37,158 nt of DNA from an uncultured Paraglaciecola sp. (GTDB taxonomy: Bacteria > Pseudomonadota > Gammaproteobacteria > Enterobacterales > Alteromonadaceae), in the NCBI RefSeq assembly GCF_937123705.1, contig NZ_CAKZKO010000062.1, positions 1 to 37,158 on the forward strand, read 5' to 3'. The position numbers and the translations under genes are program-made. Below, piece after piece: positions 31,617-37,158 of this stretch (its first letter is position 1; each line of letters starts with the position of its first letter). The notes beneath the pieces were generated by a model. That model ran no database searches. It was given only the letters and a program-made list of their open reading frames with translations, and had not been told where the DNA came from.

Positions 31617-33387
31617 AACGGTTGTCACCCTTGGCGGTACCGTTGATGGCAGCTTCAATAAGATTGGTTCTGCATTTAATGAGTCAATGGGGAAAGCGAC
31701 CAAAACGGTCAAAGAACTTGAGCGTGAACAAGGCAAGCTTACTAAGGAAATTCGTAAATCTAAGCTAGCAGGTGCTGATGTTAGCTTATTAACACGGCGT
31801 TATAAGCAGCTGGGTGATGAACTTGATGATGCTAGAGAGAAAGCAGAGGCTTTTGAAGAAGCGTCAGGTATTGGTAACCGCTTGCGCGGTATCGGTACCG
31901 CAAGTGCTGTTGCTGTTGGTGGTATATGGGCCACATCTACAGCTATGGCAGGCTTAATGACCGTGACCAATGAAAATACCGCCACAATGGCAGGTATGGC
32001 CAAGTCCTATGACATGACTGTTGATAGCTTCAAAGCTTGGAGTGGTGTAGCTCAGCAAGCAGGCTTAGACGGTGAGCATGTCGGTGACATGATTGAAGAG
32101 CTAAGGAATAAGTTTGGTGAATTTAAAGCCCTTGGTGAGCAGTCTTCTGTCTCTGATGTATTTGGTGCTCTAGGAATAGATGCATCAATGATGGAGGGCA
32201 TGGCTGCTGCAGAGCAGTTTGAATTCATCATGAAGCGCCTTGAAGGTGTAGGTGATAAAGATCAAGCTGCATCTTTGGCTGATATGCTTTTTGGTGGTGA
32301 AGGTAACAAAATCACTACCTATATTCGCAATACAGGTAAAGGCTTAAATGAACTGTTGGATGAGCAGCGCGAGTTTAACCTTCTCACTGATGAAGGTGCC
32401 AGTGGTGCGGTGGCTTATGGTCAGTCATTCAAAAACCTTAAATCGGTTATCAGTTCAGCATGGCAGGAAATATCTGGCATTGTTGGCGGTGAGATGGCCG
32501 GAGATATTCAAGAACTGGGCTCCACAGTCAGCAAGTACGTCAAAGAAAATAAAGAAGAGGTGGTTGGCACCTTAAAAAGCATGGTTTATGGCGCTAAAGA
32601 TTTTGCTGTTGCCGTTTGGAATGTAGGCGCCATGGTTAATAGGGTGGTGCAGATATTTGGCGGTTGGGAAACCGTAGGCATGGCTGTTGCGTCATTACTG
32701 GCTGGCAAGTTGGTCATGGGTTTAGGCAGTATGATTGCCACTGGTTACCAAGCAGTGAAAGCGATTGGAGCAATGAAAGTCGGTATGGCAGGTTTTAACG
32801 CTGTTATGGCTGCAAACCCGATAGGCTTAGCCGTTGCGGCTGTTGGTGCATTGATCTTCGCTGGTATTGAGCTCTATCAAAATTGGGATGCGGTAACAGC
32901 TTGGTTTAGTGAAACACTTACCTGGTTTAAAACTGAGTTTCCTGCAACGTTCAATTTCATCAAAACTTTGTTTGATTGGTCACCGCTTGGGATGGTCATT
33001 AACAACTGGGAACCGATAACCGGATTCTTCTCTGATATGTGGGGCGGTATTACAGGTATTTTTGATGCTGGTTTAGCTAAAGTCTCAGGCATTTGGGATA
33101 CCGTTAGTGGTTGGATGGACTCTTTGAAGTTCTGGGATAGTGATTCGCCGGCACCAGAAGTGAAGTCTTATCATCAGATCCAACAAGATGCAGCACAAAG
33201 CCGAGCTGTAACGGCTATTAATGGGTCTTACCCTGCCAGCCAAGGCAATACAGTTCATCAGCAGGTAGGTGAAATCAAAGTCTATGCAGCCCCTGGTCAA
33301 TCCCCTGCAGAAGTTGCTCAATCAGTGCATTCAAAACTTGGTGGTTATCAAGATAGTGCGCTTTATGACTTACCGGAGGCTGGTTGA
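31597..33387 (+). CDS. Tail tape measure protein
   Basis: A 596-residue protein that sets tail length. It has an N-terminal coiled coil (FNKIGSAFNESMGKATKTVKELEREQ.., to about residue 85), a helical middle with several hydrophobic segments (about 95-115 and 365-430), and a Trp/Phe-rich C-terminal part. AAGGA precedes ATG 31597 by eight bases; an upstream TTG-type start is not needed. It is shorter than P2 gpT (815 residues), so the tail should be shorter. Confidence 0.9.
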   Translation: MVTQNLKTVVTLGGTVDGSFNKIGSAFNESMGKATKTVKELEREQGKLTKEIRKSKLAGADVSLLTRRYKQLGDELDDAREKAEAFEEASGIGNRLRGIGTASAVAVGGIWATSTAMAGLMTVTNENTATMAGMAKSYDMTVDSFKAWSGVAQQAGLDGEHVGDMIEELRNKFGEFKALGEQSSVSDVFGALGIDASMMEGMAAAEQFEFIMKRLEGVGDKDQAASLADMLFGGEGNKITTYIRNTGKGLNELLDEQREFNLLTDEGASGAVAYGQSFKNLKSVISSAWQEISGIVGGEMAGDIQELGSTVSKYVKENKEEVVGTLKSMVYGAKDFAVAVWNVGAMVNRVVQIFGGWETVGMAVASLLAGKLVMGLGSMIATGYQAVKAIGAMKVGMAGFNAVMAANPIGLAVAAVGALIFAGIELYQNWDAVTAWFSETLTWFKTEFPATFNFIKTLFDWSPLGMVINNWEPITGFFSDMWGGITGIFDAGLAKVSGIWDTVSGWMDSLKFWDSDSPAPEVKSYHQIQQDAAQSRAVTAINGSYPASQGNTVHQQVGEIKVYAAPGQSPAEVAQSVHSKLGGYQDSALYDLPEAG

Positions 33388-33791
33388 TGGCTCAAGTTAT
33401 GCTTTCTCTTGGCGGTTTCAAGTTCAATATTGATTCCGCCGCTTATAATGAACTGGTCAGAACGTGGCAGTGGCGGTGGAATTCGCAATCACGTATAGGC
33501 CAGTCTGATCTTCTTCAATACACAGGCAAGGCGCCCGTTAAAATTTCACTTAATGGGCAAATTGCTACTACTTTCCGTGATGTTGGTACTCATCAAGTGG
33601 AAAAATTGGCGGATATGGGGAACGAATACAAGCCTCAGCTGCTTGTTAGCGGTCTTGGCGATGTAATGGGTTACTGGGTTATGACTGATTTAACCGAAAC
33701 TAACACCAAGTTCATCAAGGGTGGCCTGCCGAGGCATCAGTCTTTTACTTTGGAGTTATCATTTTATGGCGACGACTTACAGAACCCGTGA
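33387..33791 (+). CDS. Tail protein U
   Basis: A 134-residue P2 gpU-type protein: MLSLGGFKFNIDSAAYNELVRTWQWRW at the start and the LELSFYGDD end. It is thought to lie at the baseplate-tail boundary. ATG 33387 overlaps the tape measure stop. Confidence 0.9.
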   Translation: MAQVMLSLGGFKFNIDSAAYNELVRTWQWRWNSQSRIGQSDLLQYTGKAPVKISLNGQIATTFRDVGTHQVEKLADMGNEYKPQLLVSGLGDVMGYWVMTDLTETNTKFIKGGLPRHQSFTLELSFYGDDLQNP

Positions 33792-33972
33792 GGGCGATAT
33801 GATTGATGCTATTTGTTGGCGTCACTATGGTCGAGAAAGTGCCGTTACGGAAGTATTAAAAGCCAATCCTGGTTTAGCTGATCGTGGCGCCGTTCTTCCA
33901 AGTGGTATTCAAATAACATTGCCGGACTTGCCGACACCAGTTGCTAAGGAGTCAGCCAGTTTATGGGATTAG
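33766..33972 (+). CDS. Tail protein X (LysM-like)
   Basis: A 68-residue P2 gpX-type protein with the LysM-like core (RTREGDMIDAICWRHYGR..VLKANPGLADRGAVLPSGIQITLP). ATG 33766 is preferred over 33721; it lies within the end of gene U (out of frame). It should sit in the baseplate hub. Confidence 0.9.
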   Translation: MATTYRTREGDMIDAICWRHYGRESAVTEVLKANPGLADRGAVLPSGIQITLPDLPTPVAKESASLWD

Positions 33973-34964
33973 ATTACCGCCCAGACTTTTCTCTTTCTGC
34001 CGATGGGAATGATATTACTGCCGTCATTCAAAGAAATCTTATTAGCTTAACTCTGACGGATAACGCAGGCAGTGAGTCAGACCGCTTAGCAATTACTGTC
34101 AGTTTGCCGGATTCTGTTGCTACCCCGAAAAAAGGCGCCGTTCTGCGTCTTGGTTTGGGGTTCAATGGTGAGTTGATAGATAAAGGGCAATATGTTGTTG
34201 ATGAGGTTACATCTAGTGGCCCACCAAGACGAGTACAAATAGTGGCTAACGCAGCTCCTATGGATAACCGGAAACAACCAGGAAGTTTACAGACTCAGAA
34301 AACTCGAAGTTTTGATGATGTAACCTTGGGTGATTTGGTTAAAACCGTGGCCTCAGATCATGGTTTAGTGCCTCGAATCAACAGTGAGCTAGATAGCATC
34401 AAGATTACCCACGTTGATCAGGTGGGTGAAAGTGATATGAACCTTTTGACTCGCCTAGCTAAACGTTATGGTGCAGTGAGCAAGCCTGCTAATGGTTATT
34501 GGCTATTTCTTAAAGAGGGAGAAGGAAAATCAGCGTCTGGCAAGGCGCTTACCAACATCACAATTCAACCGCACCAAGTGACAACGTGGCAGTGCCGGTT
34601 CAGCAGCCGCAATGATGTTCGTCGTGTGGTTGCAACCTATCATGATCTTGAATCTGGTGACATTAAAGAGGTATCTACAGGTACCGGAGAGCCAGAATTT
34701 AAGATTGTGTTCAAATATCCCAACTATGAAGAAGCTAAAGCTGCGGTTGTAGCCAGGGCAAAAAGTGTTAAGTCAGGCAGTGATACTTTGGATATTACGA
34801 TGCCAGCACGTTCATCATTGATGGCATTGGTTGCTGAGGGTCATGTTAGTCTTGATGGGTTTGGTGATGTAGAAGATGGTAATTGGCGCTTGAAGTCAGT
34901 GGAATGGTCACTCAGCGAGTCAGGTTTACAGCTGCGTCTTTCTGGTGACCATGGCGCAAGTTAG
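33963..34964 (+). CDS. Baseplate hub protein D
   Basis: A 333-residue P2 gpD/T4 gp27-like hub: PDFSLSADGNDITAVIQRNLISLTLTDNAGSESD at the start, LTRLAKRYGAVSKPANGYWLFL in the middle, and the WRLKSVEWSLSESGLQLRLSGD ending. It forms the trimeric ring holding the spike. It is the last late gene; a minus-strand gene converges on it and overlaps it by four bases. Confidence 0.93.
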   Translation: MGLDYRPDFSLSADGNDITAVIQRNLISLTLTDNAGSESDRLAITVSLPDSVATPKKGAVLRLGLGFNGELIDKGQYVVDEVTSSGPPRRVQIVANAAPMDNRKQPGSLQTQKTRSFDDVTLGDLVKTVASDHGLVPRINSELDSIKITHVDQVGESDMNLLTRLAKRYGAVSKPANGYWLFLKEGEGKSASGKALTNITIQPHQVTTWQCRFSSRNDVRRVVATYHDLESGDIKEVSTGTGEPEFKIVFKYPNYEEAKAAVVARAKSVKSGSDTLDITMPARSSLMALVAEGHVSLDGFGDVEDGNWRLKSVEWSLSESGLQLRLSGDHGAS

Positions 34965-35128
34965 TTCGTGATCCAAACGTAAGCAAACACCGCAAGCACC
35001 ACCAGAACACCAACACCTTTCAATATTACTTCAACATTAGCCACTGGTGATTTACAGCCACAATGAGGGCATGTAGTAGCATCAGTGGCCACTTCTTTTT
35101 TGCATTCTCTGCATGGTTTTAAAGCCAT
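34961..35128 (-). CDS. Zinc-ribbon membrane microprotein (55 aa)
   Basis: Residues 5-25 hold CRECKK..CPHCGC, a rubredoxin-type zinc ribbon, and residues 33-51 one membrane span (VGVLVVLAVFAYVW). The start at 35128 is fixed by AGGAGG seven bases upstream. It is the most distal of the leftward accessory genes and converges with gene D. Such proteins are common morons of unknown role; superinfection exclusion or host modulation is possible. Confidence 0.78.
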   Translation of the reverse strand: MALKPCRECKKEVATDATTCPHCGCKSPVANVEVILKGVGVLVVLAVFAYVWITN

Positions 35129-35204
35129 AATAAACCTCCTATTAAAACAGTTAGTTATTATCGCCTGTCTGATAATCCGGTCAAGGATGTTAGCCACACA
35201 ATGA

Positions 35205-35226
35205 AAGAGCCCCTTTCGGGGCTCTT
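35205..35226 (-). terminator. Terminator of the leftward accessory/par operon
   Basis: A nine-base-pair perfect stem AAGAGCCCC with GGGGCTCTT, loop TTTC. On the minus strand it is followed by TTTCATT, a short U tract, and lies just after the stop of the gene at 35229. Confidence 0.75.
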
Positions 35227-35228
35227 AA

Positions 35229-35435
35229 TTAATCGTCATCACTTATAATTGAATCGTCATCAAGAAAATCTTCTTGGTTCATAGTTACCACCAGCTGTAT
35301 CTGCAGTGGTTTCCCTTCCAGTTCCAACTCACCTAATCCAATCACATTATCAGTTGCTTTAGCTTCTAGCATTTCCCTTATCAGATGCTCAATTGCATTG
35401 GGAGCGCGTTCAGCAGCTTTGATTGCCTCAGACAT
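35229..35435 (-). CDS. Small acidic hypothetical protein (68 aa)
   Basis: ATG 35435 begins after GGGGG. The product is helical at its N-terminus (MSEAIKAAERAPNAIEHLIREMLEAKATDN) and ends in a very acidic tail (DFLDDDSIISDDD). No membrane segment or cysteine. One base separates it from the next upstream gene, so both are co-transcribed leftward. Unrecognised; the acidic tail recalls DNA mimics, but that is a guess. Confidence 0.65.
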   Translation of the reverse strand: MSEAIKAAERAPNAIEHLIREMLEAKATDNVIGLGELELEGKPLQIQLVVTMNQEDFLDDDSIISDDD

Positions 35436-35591
35436 TTAAACCCCCGAAAATAGATAGCCAAATGAGCGCATAAGCAGGTTTCTTAGAAAATCGGGCTGAA
35501 GCTCGATATAGAGAAATAACTGGTTTTTATCCATCTTTTCCAAGTCGATTAGACGGCAGCGGTGAATACGCATATAATCAGCATCAGACAT
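35436..35591 (-). CDS. Small hypothetical protein (51 aa)
   Basis: The start at 35591 has AAGGAG six bases upstream; the longer start at 35624 does not. The segment preceding it repeats ACCGACTAAGGAG, also present before parA, so this leader was duplicated or shares control. The product has a Leu/Phe-rich C-terminal half. Unrecognised. Confidence 0.62.
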   Translation of the reverse strand: MSDADYMRIHRCRLIDLEKMDKNQLFLYIELQPDFLRNLLMRSFGYLFSGV

Positions 35592-35668
35592 AATTATCTC
35601 CTTAGTCGGTTTTGGTTGTGTCACAAGTGGGGTTTGGTTGCAGCCAGCCCCACAAGCTTTACTTCTTA

Positions 35669-35977
35669 CTATCGCTTAAATTCAAACTCTTCCTCTAGAG
35701 CATAACGCCCGTCACCAGATTCATACTTCTTCAATAAGTCTTCAATAGCTTCATGAATCAGCATTCTTTCTGTAACTTTATCCGTTGTTCCAAATTGGTT
35801 TACAGCGCAAGAACTTAGGTTTTTAAGTCCACGCTTTAGGCGCTTGTCTAGATCATAACGTGCTGATGTTGTCGGCCCATTTAGATAGTCATCTGCTTGA
35901 GCAGCTGCTTTCAGGGCGTCTTCTTTGCCTTTGTTTGTAGGTCGGCTTGGGCGTTTAGCACTTAATGAATTAGACAT
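35669..35977 (-). CDS. parB: Small centromere-binding partition protein (ParB/ParG-like)
   Basis: A 102-residue partner of ParA, overlapping parA by 8 bases. The N-terminal 25 residues are basic and flexible (AKRPSRPTNKGK), and the C-terminal part could be a ribbon-helix-helix (SARYDLDKRLKRGLKNLSSC then TDKVTERMLIHEAIEDLLKKY), the organisation of ParG-type (type Ib) partner proteins. It should bind the centromere and repress the par promoter. The assignment comes from context and architecture, not a clear motif. Confidence 0.68.
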   Translation of the reverse strand: MSNSLSAKRPSRPTNKGKEDALKAAAQADDYLNGPTTSARYDLDKRLKRGLKNLSSCAVNQFGTTDKVTERMLIHEAIEDLLKKYESGDGRYALEEEFEFKR

Positions 35978-36608
35978 TTACGAAGCCTCGCAGTTCTTTA
36001 GCCAGTTTACGGATCTCAAATGAAGCTTGGTGGTCAGGTGATAAGTCTAGAACGCTACCACCATTCTTAGCTGTTTCTGCATACACCACACTTCGAGTTG
36101 TTCCCGCATCAAATACAGGTAACTCATATTCACTTAGAGCACCTTTTACTTCGGTGCTAAGTCGGGTGTTTTTGATGGCCATCGATACCACGAACGCAGC
36201 CTTTGGTTTGCCATCAGTTACTTCCTGTCGAACTTTGATCACGTCAACAAGGTCACCACACGCCCACACATCAAACGGTGATGGTTGGCAAGGTATAAGC
36301 ACTACATCACTTGCTTTTACCGCTAGAGCAGCTAATTCAGCCACTTGTGGTGCGCCGTCGATGATTACCCAGTCATATCCATGAGATACGCGTGGAAGGT
36401 CACGAACCAGGTTCTTACCCATTTGAATTACAGGGAATGTATTTTCGTCGGTTTGAGCTGCAGACCAGTCTGTAGCACTGCTTTGTGGGTCAAGGTCTAC
36501 CAGTAGAACAGCATCACCATCTGCGTGCAGTTGGCTTGCCACGTTGACAGCAGTAGTGGTTTTACCCACCCCGCCTTTTTGGTTCAAGAAAGAGACTATC
36601 TTTGCCAT
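35970..36608 (-). CDS. parA: ParA partition ATPase (type Ib)
   Basis: A 212-residue deviant Walker ATPase with KGGVGKTT (residues 11-18, signature K11 and K16), Walker A' LLVDLDPQ (D38, D40), IIDGAPQ as Walker B, and the short length of type Ib ParA proteins that lack an HTH. It moves the plasmid prophage over the nucleoid so that both daughters inherit it. It lies at the right end of the genome, close to the telomere, and starts the leftward operon. Confidence 0.93.
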   Translation of the reverse strand: MAKIVSFLNQKGGVGKTTTAVNVASQLHADGDAVLLVDLDPQSSATDWSAAQTDENTFPVIQMGKNLVRDLPRVSHGYDWVIIDGAPQVAELAALAVKASDVVLIPCQPSPFDVWACGDLVDVIKVRQEVTDGKPKAAFVVSMAIKNTRLSTEVKGALSEYELPVFDAGTTRSVVYAETAKNGGSVLDLSPDHQASFEIRKLAKELRGFVNV

Positions 36609-36641
36609 TTGTTAAGCTCCTTAGTCGGTTAGTGTTCGAAG

Positions 36642-36675
36642 ATAATAAGACCATTTTTACATTTGTACAAATGTA
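36642..36675 (-). promoter_or_regulatory. par promoter with an 18-bp palindromic operator
   Basis: Minus-strand TTGTAC (-35, 36670-36665), a 17-base spacer and TATTAT (-10, 36647-36642). The -35 box lies inside the perfect palindrome TACATTTGTACAAATGTA (36658-36675). Its 7-bp arms are identical to those upstream of repA. A ribosome binding site AAGGAG follows before parA. Confidence 0.8.
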
Positions 36676-37057
36676 TTTTTATATTTTTGTGACCATTGGT
36701 TATAGCTACGGTAGGGTTAACTCCTTACATAAACAAGGAAATATTCATATATAACAATAGTTTAATCTATTGAATCCTTTCTTTAATACGCAAAGGACTT
36801 AACTGTACACACCTCTTGTAAGCCCTGCGCTTGGGCTACTGCAATCAACCCTGAGCCTATTTGGTGCGTGAGCAAACCTAATTACTAGGGCGATCTAGTA
36901 AGCGTTGTGATACCCATGCATCAACTGTTTAGTTAATACCTGCGTCAAATCTACCATCAACAAAACAACTGTACCCACCTTTAATGTAATACGAAAAATA
37001 AGTGAACCCGAATCAAGGTGACGTTAATCACTATAACTGTACCGTGTTCCACCGCAT
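36676..37057. other. Non-coding right-end region
   Basis: About 380 bases with no plausible gene. It contains a perfect inverted repeat TTACTAG-GGCGAT-CTAGTAA (36882-36901), an AGCCC/GGGCT hairpin near 36823-36840, and inverted copies of the telomeric nonamer (TGTACCCAC at 36970; degenerate at 36804 and 37038). It could hold the centromere or a TelN-binding flank; nothing more can be read from sequence. Confidence 0.55.
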
Positions 37058-37126
37058 CAACTGTACCCACCTCCACACTTGATACCTGTACCCACCTCCA
37101 CCACATCAACTGTACCCACAGAATAC
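37058..37126. repeat. Right telomere (inverted terminal repeat)
   Basis: A 69-base exact inverted copy of 9-77, with TGTACCCAC at 37062, 37087 and 37111 and the hairpin tip expected at 37126/37127. Just inside it (before 37058) the two ends diverge completely, so the repeat ends sharply. Confidence 0.93.
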
Positions 37127-37158
37127 GTATTCTGTGGGTACAGTTGATGTGGTGGAGG
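37119..37158. repeat. 40-base duplicate of the window start (assembly overlap)
   Basis: These bases equal 1-40. They cross the telomere palindrome centre and are probably contig-end overlap or read-through from the tip, not a biological direct repeat. As both telomere arms are identical for 69 bases, this stretch cannot tell a circular form from a read through one hairpin. Confidence 0.85.

Noticed and set aside
36804..36850. tRNA-like hairpins near the right end
   Set aside because: Only one short hairpin (AGCCC/GGGCT) exists; no cloverleaf, anticodon arm or TTCGA loop could be built.
1..37158. Transposon, integrase/attP or CRISPR
   Set aside because: No transposase, integrase other than the protelomerase, insertion-sequence ends or repeat-spacer array was seen; the phage persists extrachromosomally.

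Overview
The window is an essentially complete temperate phage genome that is maintained in lysogens as a linear plasmid with covalently closed hairpin ends. It belongs to the N15/PY54 lifestyle but has a contractile-tailed (P2-like myovirus) morphogenesis block, so it sits near the Vibrio and Halomonas phages VP882, phiHAP-1 and VHML. Base composition, codon use and this kinship suggest a marine gammaproteobacterial host, probably Vibrionaceae; this is inference. The first 40 bases equal the last 40, so the unique length is about 37,118 bp. The opening point is the telomere resolution site: perfect 69-bp inverted terminal repeats (9-77 and 37058-37126) flank the palindromic core CAGAATACGTATTCTG.

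Layout. 1-2.2 kb: left telomere, iterons and protelomerase (telN). 2.3-3.3 kb: a small control region with an XRE-family regulator divergent from a 56-aa protein, plus a 54-aa gene; this is the slot between telN and repA where related phages keep sensory induction modules. 3.3-7.1 kb (minus): a giant primase-helicase RepA. 7.1-7.5 kb: a non-coding leader with an elaborate nested inverted-repeat structure. 7.5-9.8 kb: immunity region with an SOS-cleavable CI (minus), then cro, a CII-like gene and a probable late regulator (plus). 9.7-12.7 kb: early genes including rdgC and a DUF4406 protein. 12.7-12.8 kb: a strong promoter followed at once by a terminator, the lambda pR'-tR' arrangement. 12.8-14.6 kb: lysis (transglycosylase endolysin, Rz/Rz1, small membrane proteins). 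14.6-14.9 kb: probable cos region. 14.9-21.4 kb: terminase, gpW-like connector, portal and a fused protease/major capsid protein. 21.5-35.0 kb: head-tail joining, baseplate (V, PAAR, W, J, I), tail fibre, sheath, tube, gpE/E' frameshift pair, tape measure, U, X, D. 35.0-36.6 kb (minus): small accessory genes and a ParA/small-ParB partition pair. 36.6-37.2 kb: non-coding right end and telomere.

How it works together. In lysogeny CI should silence the early rightward promoter; RepA replicates the plasmid, TelN resolves replicated telomeres and ParA/ParB segregate it. On induction, Cro, the CII-like protein and a Q-like protein should switch on the late operon, which contains several intrinsic terminators and so is best explained by processive antitermination from the promoter at 12741. 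The most interesting unexplained signals are the XRE/small-protein pair, the three-hairpin RNA-like element in the repA leader whose three loops share TTGCCG, and a dispersed 18-bp operator-like palindrome (TACATTT-N4-AAATGTA) in front of parA, repA, the putative Q gene and the terminase.
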